A stretch of DNA of 64,000 nt. It comes from Paracoccus alkanivorans (GTDB lineage Bacteria; Pseudomonadota; Alphaproteobacteria; Rhodobacterales; Rhodobacteraceae). Within the stretch, counting starts at the first letter, position 1. Every line of letters starts with the position of its first letter. The notes beneath the pieces are model-generated. The model was not told the DNA's origin and searched no databases. It worked only from the letters and a program-made list of their open reading frames with translations. The stretch spans positions 1 through 64,000 of the forward strand of contig NZ_QOKZ01000003.1 of assembly GCF_003697785.1 (NCBI RefSeq), read 5' to 3'. Of this stretch, positions 7,963-17,634 are shown piece after piece. The position numbers were made by a program, and so were the translations under genes.

Positions 7963-9015
7963 CTACGCGGATTTCTTGACGTTCTGCGCAAGTCTTGCAT
8001 CCACCACGGCGACGATATCGTCGATATCGGCAGAAGGCATACCCACGGCCTCGCCCAGCTTCTGCACGATCTTGTCCACACGTTCGATTTCCGTCGCACC
8101 CCCGTAAACCGCACGCGCAGCCGAAGAAGGTTTCAGCAGCCCTTCGGCCGCCTTGGCATATTTTTCGAATGGCACCTGGTCTGCGGAATCCGCTCCCAGT
8201 TTGCGAGCCACCGCGTCCACATGGCCATAGATGGCGCGCGATTTCTCCATATCCGCATGCACGGCTTCACGGATAGCCTGCGCATCGCCCGGCGTGATGC
8301 AGCGATAGTTGCCGGTCAGCAGCATCGACCACTTCGCCAGCGGCACGAAGAGCGAATCGAAGACGCGCAACTTGACCGGCACATCCTTGCCGTCGAATGT
8401 TACCGCGGCAATGTCGTCCTCCATCTGGCGCAACATCCGGGTATGTGCATCATCCGCGAAAGCAGCCGCCTTGAAATTCGTCGGCAGGCCGACATGCAAT
8501 ATGTTTGCTTCCTCGTCGGGTGGCCGGAAGGCCTGCGGGTCGGGGCTGCAAAGGCTCATCAGTCCCGGTTCAAAGCCATCCCAGACCCGTGGCGCCGAAT
8601 AAGCGTCCTCCAGCATCGCATGGTCGATCCCCTTCATTCGACGCAGGAAGGGCAAGGGTGGCATGTTCATGATCGACAGGCACGGGCGGCCGGAATGAGC
8701 GATATCGGTCATCAGCGGTCTCACTCCGGGGGCCCCATATTGGGGCTCCTGCATGGCCAATGCGATCATGTCATACTCTGCCGGCGTGACCTGGCCGGGC
8801 GTGACGGCACCGACTCGACCGGGCAAGTCCACCGACCGAATCGCACGATGCGCATCTTCGCCTCGTAGCTGGATTCGAACTTCCGCTCCCTTCTCGTTGA
8901 TCAGCTTCGCTGTAGCCGAGCGGCATACCAGATCCACCTCATGGCCCGCCATCGCCAGTTTCGTACCCAATAGCGACCCATAGGAAGCTCCAAGTATCAG
9001 TATCTTATATGCCAT
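7963..9015 (-). CDS. ApbA/PanE-like 2-oxoacid reductase of unknown substrate
   Basis: 350 residues with the ketopantoate-reductase layout: an N-terminal NAD(P)-binding fold and an all-helical C-terminal half. The dinucleotide loop reads ILGASYGSLLG rather than the usual GxGxxG, and the family's catalytic Lys region is not obvious, so it is probably not a housekeeping PanE. The start was placed at MAYKILILGA, where GAGGG lies six bases upstream; an earlier in-frame start (9192) would add a tail without family character. The GGTATAC site at 9095 and position next to oxc suggest a role in oxalate or related two-carbon metabolism, but no reaction can be assigned. Confidence 0.65.
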   Translation of the reverse strand: MAYKILILGASYGSLLGTKLAMAGHEVDLVCRSATAKLINEKGAEVRIQLRGEDAHRAIRSVDLPGRVGAVTPGQVTPAEYDMIALAMQEPQYGAPGVRPLMTDIAHSGRPCLSIMNMPPLPFLRRMKGIDHAMLEDAYSAPRVWDGFEPGLMSLCSPDPQAFRPPDEEANILHVGLPTNFKAAAFADDAHTRMLRQMEDDIAAVTFDGKDVPVKLRVFDSLFVPLAKWSMLLTGNYRCITPGDAQAIREAVHADMEKSRAIYGHVDAVARKLGADSADQVPFEKYAKAAEGLLKPSSAARAVYGGATEIERVDKIVQKLGEAVGMPSADIDDIVAVVDARLAQNVKKSA

Positions 9016-9349
9016 TACGGCCCTCGCTCTTCTCTGTTTCGATTTCCGGGAAGAAAGGCATTCGCGATTTCCTGTATCCACAAGCCTTTGGTTACGGTAT
9101 ACATGAGAGTACAAAAGTTGCGAATCACGCCCTCCTTGCGCCATATTGTTATCAAGTGGCGGATCGGGGATGGTCAAGTCCGTAAACAGCAATATCCCAT
9201 CATCATTATATGTGCTGACCTGCAGTCACCGGTGCTTCTGCCCGCTGAGCGGCTGCTTCGCCATGCCGCCTTTGCGCTTTAGGGTATGGTCTTTCTCGTC
9301 AGGGCGGGCAGTGCCCAGCCCATAGCAGAGCGCAATCGATTGTTGCCCG
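9016..9349. other. 334-bp gap between the ApbA-like gene and dnaE
   Basis: It contains the ApbA-like promoter region, including the GGTAT-type site at 9095. No gene and no clear terminator for dnaE are seen. Confidence 0.5.
9095..9107 (-). promoter_or_regulatory. GGTAT-type site E (CGGTATACATGAG)
   Basis: The core GGTATAC is the same as at site C, but the flanks match the group more weakly. It lies about 80 bp upstream of the ApbA-like start. It is included because every minus-strand transcription unit of the oxalate block, as well as the left-edge gene, has such a site upstream. Confidence 0.3.
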
Positions 9350-12300
9350 CTATTGCTCGATTACCTCCAGCACGCCCGGCACCGCGCGCAAGGCCTGCCG
9401 TGCGGGCGTAGTCAGCGGCGCATCACTGGCGACCTCGATCTCGATCATCTCATCGCCCGCACGTATACGCAGCAGCACCGGGCCACGGCTTCGCATCGGC
9501 ACGTTGATCTCGCTCCTGATCCGGCCCAGAACCTCGGCCAGGCGCGGAATCGTATCTGCCCCTTGCATCTCGACCGCCAGCGATCCGGCTCCGGCATCTG
9601 CAACCGCGTCCTCCAGCCCGGTGACGGAATTGGCCAGCATCTTGACCTGGTCGCCCGAAGGCTCGACCTTGACCTGCAACACGACATTTTCACCCGGTTC
9701 CAGCCGGTCCCGGGCGGCATTCAGCAGGTCCGAGAAAACCGTCACCTCGTATAATCCGGTCGGATCGGACAGGCTGACAAAGGCGTATTGCGTGCCCTTC
9801 GCCGATTTCCGCTCCTGCCGCGCGGAAACCGTGCCTGCGATCTGCGTAACCAGCGGCCCCCCTTCGGCCTCGGCGGTGATCTCGGCCAGGGTCTGCACCT
9901 TCTTGCGGCGCAGCGCAGGCAGGTAATCGTCCAGCGGATGGCCGGACAGGTAGAAGCCGACGGCGCGATGTTCCTCCCCCAGTTTCTCGGCGGGAAGCCA
10001 GACTTGCGCAACGGCCGGCCTCGGCGGCGGCAGGTCCTCGCCTCCGCCGAAAAGCGAGGATTGCGAGGATGCCGCCTGCTCCTGCACCGCCGCCGACCAT
10101 GCCACCAGCGCATCCAGCGATTTCAGCACCCGCGCCCGGTCGTCCTCCAGCAGGTCGAAGGCCCCCGCCCGCGCCAACATTTCCAGCGGACGCTTGCCGA
10201 CCCGGCGCATATCGACACGGCGGGCAAAGTCATGGATATCGGCGAAAGAAATATCGCCACGGGCCGTCTCGATCAGCCGCATCGCCTCGACACCAACCCC
10301 TTTCAGCGCGCCCAGAGCGTAGTGAATACGGCCCTCTCTCACGGTGAAAAGCGGCGCCGAGCGGTTCACGCAAGGCGGCACGATCTCGATCCCCATCCGG
10401 TCGCATTCGCGCTTGTAGACCGCCAGCTTGTCGGTCAGGTGGATATCGCAATTCATCACCGCCGCCATGAATTCGACCGGATGATTGGCCTTCAGCCATG
10501 CCGTCTGATAGCTGACCACCGCATAAGCGGCGGCATGCGACTTGTTGAAACCGTAATTGGCGAACTTCTCCAGCAGGTCAAAGACCTCACCCGCCTTCTT
10601 TTCATCCACGCCATTTGCCACCGAGCCCTTGATGAATTTCGGCCGTTCCTTGGCCATTTCGGCGGCGATCTTCTTGCCCATCGCCCGGCGCAGCAAATCC
10701 GCGCCGCCAAGCGAATAGCCCGCCATGACCTGCGCGATCTGCATCACCTGTTCCTGGTAGACGATGATGCCCTGCGTTTCTTCAAGGATATGGTCGATCA
10801 GGGGATGGATCGACTGCAACTCGCGCAAACCGTTCTTGACCTCGCAATAGGTCGGGATGTTCTCCATCGGGCCGGGACGATACAGCGCGACCAGCGCCAC
10901 GATATCCTCGATGCAGGTCGGTCCCATCCGCCGCAGCGCGTCCATCATGCCCGAGCTTTCGACCTGGAACACCGCCACCGTGCGGGCACTGGCAAAGAGG
11001 TCATAGGTCGGCTTGTCGTCCAGCGGGATCAGGTTGATCTGGTCGACCGCGCCCTCGGGCGGCTGATACAGTTCCCGCCCGTCGGCGGCGATATGCAGAT
11101 GCCGCCCACCGCCCCGGATCAAGTCCACGGCGTTCTGGATCACGGTCAGCGTCTTGAGCCCGAGGAAGTCGAACTTCACAAGCCCGGCCTGCTCAACCCA
11201 TTTCATGTTGAACTGGGTCGCAGGCATGTCCGAGGCCGGGTCGCGGTACAGCGGCACCAGTTGATCCAGGGGCCGGTCGCCGATCACCACCCCGGCGGCA
11301 TGGGTCGAGGCGTTGCGGTAAAGCCCCTCCAGCTTCTCGGCATAATCCAGCAGCCGCCCGACCACCTCTTCGCGCGCGGCTTCGCGCAGGCGCGGTTCCT
11401 CGGCGCGGGCCTTGGTGATCGAGACCGGCTTGACCCCCTCGACCGGGATCAGCTTGGACAGCCGGTCCACCTGCCCATAGGGCATTTGCAGCACCCGGCC
11501 CACATCGCGCACTGCCGCCTTGGACAGAAGCGCACCGAAGGTGATGATCTGGCCAACCTTCTCGCGGCCGTATTTACCCTGCACATACTGGATCACCTCC
11601 TCGCGGCGATCCATGCAGAAATCGATGTCGAAATCGGGCATCGAGACCCGTTCGGGATTCAGGAACCGTTCGAACAGAAGACTGTACCGCAATGGATCCA
11701 GATCGGTGATCGTCAGCGCATAGGCCACCAGAGAGCCCGCGCCCGAACCCCGGCCCGGCCCCACCGGGATCTCGCGCTCCTTGGCCCATTTGATGAAGTC
11801 GGCCACGATCAGGAAATAGCCGGGAAAGCCCATCTGTTCGATGATGCCCAGCTCAAATTCCAGCCGCTCGTGATATTGCTCGACCGGGACGGCATGGGGG
11901 ATCACCTTCAGCCGCGCCTCCAGCCCCTCACGGGATTGACGGCGCAGTTCCTCGACCTCGTCATCGGCAAAACGCGGCAGGATGGGCTTGTGCCTGCTGA
12001 CGGCGAAGGCGCAGCGGCGGGCGATCTCGACGGTATTCTCCAGCGCCTCGGGCAGATCGGCGAAAAGCACCGCCATTTCCTCGGGCGTCTTGAAATAATG
12101 TTGCGGCGTCAGGCGGCGGCGGGGCTGCGACTGATCGACATAAGCCTTTTCGGCGATGCAGATCAGCGCGTCATGTGCCTCGTATATTTCGGGCTTGGGG
12201 AAATAGACGTCATTGGTGGCGACAAGCGGCAATTCCTTTTCATAGGCCAGCGCGATCAGCCCCGCCTCCGAGGCAGCCTCGGCCTCCATCGGCTTGCCGT

Positions 12301-12820
12301 TCTCTCCCGGATGACGCTGCAACTCGACATAAAGCCGGGTCGGGAACGCCTCCGCCAGCCGATCCGCCAGGGCGGCAGCCTTGGTCGCATGGCCCTGCGC
12401 GATCATGCGCCCCAGAGGTCCGGTCGCGCCCCCTGTCAGGCAAATCAACCCCTCGGCCCGTTCGCAAAGCTCATCCACGGTGACATGTGCCGGCGCATTA
12501 CCCTCACGCAGGTAAAGGCAGGTCGAAAGCGACATCAGGTTCAGCCAGCCGGTCTGGTTCTGGGCGAGCAGCACGACCGGGCCGGTTTCTTCTGCCTGAA
12601 GCGTTACCTGGCAGCCAATGATCGGCTGGACCCCTTTTTCCATAGCCTTCACGCTGAATTCGAGCGCCGCAAACATGGCGTCGGTATCGGTCAGCGCCAC
12701 GGCGGGCATCCCTGCCTCCGCAGCCAGCACCGGCAGTTTGCCCACGGGAACTGCGCCTTCCAGCAGGGAGTGCTCCGAGTGAGTGCGCAGGTGAATGAAT
12801 CGGGGGGATTTGGATGACAT
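9350..12820 (-). CDS. dnaE: DNA polymerase III alpha subunit
   Basis: The replicative C-family polymerase, 1156 residues, the usual DnaE1 length. An N-terminal PHP domain (about 8-210) begins FIHLRTHSEHSLLEG. The palm motifs PVGPGRGSGAGS (352-363) and MPDFDIDF (394-401, catalytic D396 and D398) are intact. A helix-hairpin-helix region and an OB-fold follow at about 980-1070, and a C-terminal clamp/tau-binding part ends the protein. The start MSSKSPRF at 12820 was preferred over 12856 because it matches where the family begins. It is the only core gene in the window and shows no sign of transfer. Confidence 0.97.
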   Translation of the reverse strand: MSSKSPRFIHLRTHSEHSLLEGAVPVGKLPVLAAEAGMPAVALTDTDAMFAALEFSVKAMEKGVQPIIGCQVTLQAEETGPVVLLAQNQTGWLNLMSLSTCLYLREGNAPAHVTVDELCERAEGLICLTGGATGPLGRMIAQGHATKAAALADRLAEAFPTRLYVELQRHPGENGKPMEAEAASEAGLIALAYEKELPLVATNDVYFPKPEIYEAHDALICIAEKAYVDQSQPRRRLTPQHYFKTPEEMAVLFADLPEALENTVEIARRCAFAVSRHKPILPRFADDEVEELRRQSREGLEARLKVIPHAVPVEQYHERLEFELGIIEQMGFPGYFLIVADFIKWAKEREIPVGPGRGSGAGSLVAYALTITDLDPLRYSLLFERFLNPERVSMPDFDIDFCMDRREEVIQYVQGKYGREKVGQIITFGALLSKAAVRDVGRVLQMPYGQVDRLSKLIPVEGVKPVSITKARAEEPRLREAAREEVVGRLLDYAEKLEGLYRNASTHAAGVVIGDRPLDQLVPLYRDPASDMPATQFNMKWVEQAGLVKFDFLGLKTLTVIQNAVDLIRGGGRHLHIAADGRELYQPPEGAVDQINLIPLDDKPTYDLFASARTVAVFQVESSGMMDALRRMGPTCIEDIVALVALYRPGPMENIPTYCEVKNGLRELQSIHPLIDHILEETQGIIVYQEQVMQIAQVMAGYSLGGADLLRRAMGKKIAAEMAKERPKFIKGSVANGVDEKKAGEVFDLLEKFANYGFNKSHAAAYAVVSYQTAWLKANHPVEFMAAVMNCDIHLTDKLAVYKRECDRMGIEIVPPCVNRSAPLFTVREGRIHYALGALKGVGVEAMRLIETARGDISFADIHDFARRVDMRRVGKRPLEMLARAGAFDLLEDDRARVLKSLDALVAWSAAVQEQAASSQSSLFGGGEDLPPPRPAVAQVWLPAEKLGEEHRAVGFYLSGHPLDDYLPALRRKKVQTLAEITAEAEGGPLVTQIAGTVSARQERKSAKGTQYAFVSLSDPTGLYEVTVFSDLLNAARDRLEPGENVVLQVKVEPSGDQVKMLANSVTGLEDAVADAGAGSLAVEMQGADTIPRLAEVLGRIRSEINVPMRSRGPVLLRIRAGDEMIEIEVASDAPLTTPARQALRAVPGVLEVIEQ

Positions 12821-12907
12821 GGCCGGACAGTATCGCAATCGCAGCAAGCTGCGCAATTACCCGATCACCGATCCATGCAGATCTCTCTTTATGGGAACTC
12901 TCGCGGA

Positions 12908-12931
12908 GGCTGGGGGTATGGCCCCCCAGCC
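12908..12931 (-). terminator. Hairpin terminator of the M20 amidohydrolase gene
   Basis: GGCTGGGG (12908-12915) and CCCCAGCC (12924-12931) form an 8-bp GC-rich stem about 28 bases past the stop codon. There is no T-run, so this may be a hairpin that stabilises the mRNA end rather than a textbook terminator. Confidence 0.45.
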
Positions 12932-12958
12932 ATTGCAAGGCGCGAACCAACCGCTCTC

Positions 12959-14125
12959 TCAGGCGGCGGGCATCCGCGTCTCGACCATACCGGCATACCA
13001 ACTGGAGCCGGCCGGGATCGCATCGTCATTGAAATTATAGGCCGGGTGGTGGACCATCGCCGTATCGCCGTTGCCGACGAAGATATAGGCGCCAGGACGC
13101 TCGTTCAGCATGAAGCTGAAATCCTCGCCGCCCATCATCGGCTGCATGGTCAGATCCACGTCTCCGGCAATCTCGCGCGCCACATCGGCGGCCCAGACCG
13201 TCGCCTCTTCGTTGTTCATCGTCACCGGGTAACCGCGCTGGTAATCGATCTCGGCAGTCGCACCCATGGCGGCGGCGACATTGGTGGCAACGCGCTTGAT
13301 CCCCTCTTCCAACTGGTCACGGACTTCGGGTGCAAGGCTGCGCGCAGTGCCCTTGAGCTGGACCACCTGCGGAATGACGTTATGCGCCGTCGAGTCGGTC
13401 TGGACGACACAGACCGATATCACCGCGTTCTTCAGCGGATCGATATTGCGCGACACGACGGATTGCAGCGCCACGATGATCTGCGCGGCGGTCAGGGTGG
13501 TGTCGATGCATTCATGCGGCTTGGCGGCATGGCCACCCTTGCCGGTCACGGTGATGTCGAACTGATCGGCGGCTGCCATCATCGCACCGGGACGGATCGC
13601 GAACTGGCCGACAGGGATGCCCGGCATGTTGTGCATGCCATAGAATTCCTGGATTCCCCAACGCTCGGCCAGCCCGTCCTTGATCATCGCATCGCCGCCC
13701 GCGCCGCCTTCTTCGGCGGGCTGGAAGATGACCACGGCGGTGCCGTCGAAATTGCGCGTCTCGGCCAGGTATTTCGCCGCGCCCAGCAGCATCGCGGTAT
13801 GTCCGTCATGGCCGCAGGCATGCATCTTGCCCGGCGTTTTCGAGGCGTATTCCACCCCGGTCTGCTCATTGATCGGCAGGGCGTCCATATCGGCGCGCAG
13901 CCCGATTACCCGCCCCTTGCTGTCGGTCTTGCCCTTGATGACACCGACCACACCGGTCTGGCCGATGCCCTCTGTCACCTCGTCACAGCCGAATTCACGC
14001 AGCAGTTCCGCAACCTTTCCGGCGGTGCGGTGGACGTCGTAAAGCAATTCGGGATGTTCATGGAAATCGCGTCGCCACGCGGTGATTTCTGGCAGAAGCT
14101 CTGCAAAGCGGTTCTTGACTGGCAT
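12959..14125 (-). CDS. M20-family amidohydrolase (hippurate hydrolase / N-acyl amino acid hydrolase type)
   Basis: A 388-residue zinc-dependent cytosolic peptidase/amidase-like enzyme that hydrolyses N-acylated amino acids to an acid and an amino acid. Metal ligands are visible in HACGHDGHT (C104, H106), the catalytic pair in QPAEEGGAG (E138, E139), HNMPG near 165, and MMGGEDF near 342. A small dimerisation lid occupies about 185-300. AAGGAGAAC directly precedes the ATG. It is the last gene of an apparent operon with the ABC ATPase and an FAD oxidoreductase, so it probably processes the imported compound. Its specificity is not predictable. Confidence 0.88.
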   Translation of the reverse strand: MPVKNRFAELLPEITAWRRDFHEHPELLYDVHRTAGKVAELLREFGCDEVTEGIGQTGVVGVIKGKTDSKGRVIGLRADMDALPINEQTGVEYASKTPGKMHACGHDGHTAMLLGAAKYLAETRNFDGTAVVIFQPAEEGGAGGDAMIKDGLAERWGIQEFYGMHNMPGIPVGQFAIRPGAMMAAADQFDITVTGKGGHAAKPHECIDTTLTAAQIIVALQSVVSRNIDPLKNAVISVCVVQTDSTAHNVIPQVVQLKGTARSLAPEVRDQLEEGIKRVATNVAAAMGATAEIDYQRGYPVTMNNEEATVWAADVAREIAGDVDLTMQPMMGGEDFSFMLNERPGAYIFVGNGDTAMVHHPAYNFNDDAIPAGSSWYAGMVETRMPAA

Positions 14126-14197
14126 GATGTTCTCCTTCGGCGCATAGGATGCGGACTTTATGCAGAGTCTGCAAGAGGCCGAAGAGGCGCCGGCGGA

Positions 14198-15541
14198 TCA
14201 CAACTCGGGACCAAGCGTGACCGGCGAACCATCCGAGAAGCGCGCGAAGCGAAACCTGCCCAGATCAAAGCCGGTTTCTCCCCCGCGGATCAGATCGGCC
14301 ATGACCCGTCCCACGCCGGGACCGATGCCGAAACCATGGCCAGACAGGCCCGTGGCGATGAAGAAACCCCGGATCGTGGTTTCATCCAGCACCGGAACCT
14401 GATCGGGCGTGGTGTCGATCATCCCCGCCCATGCCGCCCGCAGCCGGGGGCGTCCTATCGCCGGGAAAGTCGCGGCGAAATCCTCTTGCAGCCGGGCCAG
14501 CGCGGCGGCGTTGGGCTCGGGGCTGAGCATGCGCATCGCCTCGAAGGGCGAGGCACGGTCGGCGGACCATCGGCGCGGAGTCCCCCATGCGTCCGGATAG
14601 CCTTTCGGGGCACGAAGCTGCAGCCGGGTCTGGCCCAGATCGCGGCGGATCAGCGGCAGGTAACTGCGCAGGTGGCGGAAGGCGGCAGGGCCGATCCAGA
14701 AATCATGCGTGGTGCCGGGGGCCAGCGTATAGCCGCCATCGGCACGGCGGCGGAAGGCGAATTTGGAATCGGCGGCCGCGCCCGACCAGAATTCAGGAAG
14801 CGGCTCGGTTGCGGCAACGGTGGCACGGACCGAAAGTTGCGGCAAGGATATCCCGGCATTGCCCGCGAACAATCCCGACCAGGCCCCTCCGGCAAGCAGC
14901 ACGCGATCGGCGCGGATGGGTCCATCCTCGGTGATCACACCAGAGACATGGCCGGCCGAGACCTCCAGCGCCCGGACCGCGCAATGTTCCCGGATCGTGA
15001 CCCCCTCATCCGCCGCCAACCTAGCGATGGCCGGAACGGCGACGCCCGGCTCGGCGCGCATGTCCGAAGGCGTGACCAGCGCACCCTGCCAGCCCGCATC
15101 ATTGGGCAGCAGCCTGTCCAGCTCCGACCGCCCCATCATTCGACTGTCCAGGCCATGGGCATGGGCGATCGCCAGCCATGCCTCGTATCGCGCCAGCGCC
15201 GCCTCGTCGGATGCAAGATAGCTGACGCCGCAGGTCGTCAGGCCCAGTCCCTCCCCGATCTCCTGTGCCAGCCCTCGCCATAGCTGCCGGGCCATCATCA
15301 TGATCGGCAATTCGGCCTCGTCCCGGCCCTGCGCCCGGACCCAGCCCCAGTTGCGCGAGGATTGCTCGCCCGCGATGACGCCCTTTTCGCACAGCACCAC
15401 CGAAAGCCCGTCACGGACCAGGTAAAGCGCCGAGGTCACACCCGCGATGCCGCCACCGATCACGACCACATCCGCCGCATCGGGCAGATCATTGCGGAAG
15501 CGCGGCACCTGGCCCGGAGAGATGGGAGGGTCGGCTCTCAC
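14198..15541 (-). CDS. FAD-dependent oxidoreductase, DAO/glycine-oxidase superfamily
   Basis: 447 residues. The dinucleotide-binding loop is near residue 27 (VVVIGGGIAGVTSALYL), followed by the conserved EQSSRNWGWVR segment and the C-terminal GLSGHGFGIGPGVG FAD-contact motif. Such enzymes oxidise secondary or tertiary amines (sarcosine, opines, D-amino acids) with O2 or an electron carrier. The start codon overlaps the stop of the ABC ATPase gene (ATGA), showing translational coupling, and the M20 hydrolase follows after 72 bases. A clear paralog with the same EQSSRNWGW motif lies at 61663. The substrate is probably the imported opine or peptide derivative (inference). Confidence 0.82.
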   Translation of the reverse strand: MRADPPISPGQVPRFRNDLPDAADVVVIGGGIAGVTSALYLVRDGLSVVLCEKGVIAGEQSSRNWGWVRAQGRDEAELPIMMMARQLWRGLAQEIGEGLGLTTCGVSYLASDEAALARYEAWLAIAHAHGLDSRMMGRSELDRLLPNDAGWQGALVTPSDMRAEPGVAVPAIARLAADEGVTIREHCAVRALEVSAGHVSGVITEDGPIRADRVLLAGGAWSGLFAGNAGISLPQLSVRATVAATEPLPEFWSGAAADSKFAFRRRADGGYTLAPGTTHDFWIGPAAFRHLRSYLPLIRRDLGQTRLQLRAPKGYPDAWGTPRRWSADRASPFEAMRMLSPEPNAAALARLQEDFAATFPAIGRPRLRAAWAGMIDTTPDQVPVLDETTIRGFFIATGLSGHGFGIGPGVGRVMADLIRGGETGFDLGRFRFARFSDGSPVTLGPEL

Positions 15542-17373
15542 GAATGGGTCACCGGATCGACCAGCACGCGATGGCCCGGCGCGACCTCCTGGTAGACCGA
15601 GGGCTTGGGCTGGTAATCGACCGGATGCATCGGCGAGGGGATCGGGCTGAAATTCAGGTCCTCGCTGATCTTCTTTTGCCGGGGATCGGCGACAGGGACG
15701 GCCAGCATCAATTGCTTGGTATAGCTATGCTGCGGATTCTCGAAGACCTGTTGGCGGGTTCCCATCTCGACGATACGGCCCAGATACATGACGCCGACAT
15801 GATGACTGACCCGCTCGACCACCGCCATGTCATGACTGATGAACAGCATCGAGATGCCCAGATCCTGCTGCAACTCCATAAGCAGATTCAGCACCTGCGC
15901 CTGCACCGAGACATCCAGCGCCGATACCGCCTCGTCAGCGATGATCAGCTTGGGGTTCAGTGCCAATGCACGGGCGATGGCGATCCGCTGGCGCTGACCG
16001 CCCGACATCTCGTGCGGGTAGCGCCGCATGAAACTGCGCGGCAGCTCCACCCGGTCGAACAAGGCGGCGATGCGGTCCTCGCGCTCGGATCGGTTGCCGA
16101 TACCGAAATTCTGCATCGGCTCGGCCACCTGGTCATAAAGTTTCATATGCGGATCGAGACTGGCGAAGGGATCCTGAAAGATCATCTGCATGTCGCGGCG
16201 CGCGCGGCGCAGGGCCGAGTGTGACAATGCCAGAATATCCGTGCCACCGATGGACACATGTCCCGATTCCGGCTCGACCAGGCGCAGGATCGAACGGCCG
16301 CAGGTGGATTTCCCGCAGCCGGATTCACCCACCAGGGACATGGTTTCGCCGGAATTGATAGTGAAAGAGACATCCTCGACCGCGTGAACATTGGCGACGG
16401 TGCGGCGCAGCACCCCACCCTTGACCGCGAAGCGGGTGACGAGATTTTCGACCCTCAGCAGCGGCTTGGGATCCTTGACGATGATCGGCTCGGGCTCGCC
16501 CAGGCTGCCGTCGCGCATCAGCCGCAGGCGCTCGGGCGCAGGCTTGCCGGTCATCTCGCCCAAGCGCGGCACGGCGGCCAGCAACATGCGGGTGTAATCC
16601 TCGCGCGGTTCCTCGAAGATCTGCTCGACCGGGCCTTCCTCGACCTTGTCGCCGCGATACATGACGACGACGCGATCCGCCATCTGCGCGACCACGGCCA
16701 TGTCATGGGTGATGAATAATACGGCAATCTGCTTTTCACGCTTGAGTCGGTCGATCAGGGCGAGGATCTCGGCCTGAATGGTCACGTCCAGCGCGGTGGT
16801 CGGCTCGTCGCAGATCAACAGGCTGGGTTCGCAGGCCATGGCGATGGCGATGACGACGCGCTGGCGCATGCCGCCTGACAACTCATGGGGATATTGATCA
16901 AGGCGCCGCTCGGGCTCGGGAATGCGGACCTGCCTGAGGATTTCCAGCGCGCGGGCACGTGCCTGCGACTTGCTCATCCCGCGATGCTCGATCAGCCCCT
17001 CGGTCAGTTGGTCGCCGACCGTAAAGACGGGGTTCAGCGCCGTCATCGGTTCCTGGAAGATCATCCCGATCCGGTTGCCGCGAATGTCGCGCATGACGGG
17101 AGCGCCCTGATGCGCAAGGTCGATGGGCTTGCCGTCGCCGGGATCGAACATCAGCCGGCCATTGGTGATCGTGCCGCCGCCGAATTCGACCAGCCGCATC
17201 AGCGAAAGCGAGCTGACCGACTTGCCCGAACCCGATTCACCCACCACACAGACACATTCGCCGGGCTTGATGTTGAAGCTGATATCCCTGACGCCCACCA
17301 CGGTGCCGTCATTGGTCTCGAACTCGACCCGAAGGTTCTCAAAGGAAACAAGCGGTTTCTCGTCCAGCATCAT
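15538..17373 (-). CDS. Dipeptide/opine ABC transporter, fused double ATPase (DppD-DppF type)
   Basis: 611 residues holding two complete ABC ATPase domains, as in GsiA. The first has Walker A GESGSGKS, signature LSGGMRQR and Walker [13 protein letters not shown]. The second has [16 protein letters not shown] and [12 protein letters not shown]. Each is followed by the oligopeptide-family C-terminal region (about 245-300 and 560-605). It powers the permeases encoded divergently at 21228-23223. The gene lies on the opposite strand from its binding proteins, with a 261-bp shared promoter region. Confidence 0.93.
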   Translation of the reverse strand: MMLDEKPLVSFENLRVEFETNDGTVVGVRDISFNIKPGECVCVVGESGSGKSVSSLSLMRLVEFGGGTITNGRLMFDPGDGKPIDLAHQGAPVMRDIRGNRIGMIFQEPMTALNPVFTVGDQLTEGLIEHRGMSKSQARARALEILRQVRIPEPERRLDQYPHELSGGMRQRVVIAIAMACEPSLLICDEPTTALDVTIQAEILALIDRLKREKQIAVLFITHDMAVVAQMADRVVVMYRGDKVEEGPVEQIFEEPREDYTRMLLAAVPRLGEMTGKPAPERLRLMRDGSLGEPEPIIVKDPKPLLRVENLVTRFAVKGGVLRRTVANVHAVEDVSFTINSGETMSLVGESGCGKSTCGRSILRLVEPESGHVSIGGTDILALSHSALRRARRDMQMIFQDPFASLDPHMKLYDQVAEPMQNFGIGNRSEREDRIAALFDRVELPRSFMRRYPHEMSGGQRQRIAIARALALNPKLIIADEAVSALDVSVQAQVLNLLMELQQDLGISMLFISHDMAVVERVSHHVGVMYLGRIVEMGTRQQVFENPQHSYTKQLMLAVPVADPRQKKISEDLNFSPIPSPMHPVDYQPKPSVYQEVAPGHRVLVDPVTHS

Positions 17374-17478
17374 ACATCCCCGATCATCTTCTCCGAAGGA
17401 AGGCTAACGGCAGGCGAAAGAATGTCAAAGCCGAAACTTTCATGCGGAGAACGTGGATAGGGCTTGCCATTCCGGGGC

Positions 17479-17504
17479 GGATTGTTTGAAACTGCAAACA
17501 TTCC
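17479..17504. promoter_or_regulatory. Imperfect 26-bp palindrome in the divergent ABC promoter region
   Basis: GGATTGTTTG (17479-17488) and CAAACATTCC (17495-17504) form an inverted repeat with one mismatch around a 6-base centre. It lies midway between the divergent ATPase gene (start 17373) and the first binding-protein gene (start 17635), where one bound regulator could control both. No regulator gene is adjacent. Confidence 0.45.
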
Positions 17505-17634
17505 GCAGGGAAACGGTACCATAACAAAGACCCGAACAATACGGGACAGGAAATGAAAAATTCAGTCCAAGCAATGGATTACTATTCCTTATGGCTCCGA
17601 CCCGTGCGGCTTTTTCATCCAACGGGAGAAAGTC

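Noticed and set aside
9788..12817. A 1009-residue open frame on the plus strand
   Set aside because: It is antisense to dnaE over its full length, is rich in His, Arg and Gln as GC-rich shadow frames are, and has no recognisable domain.
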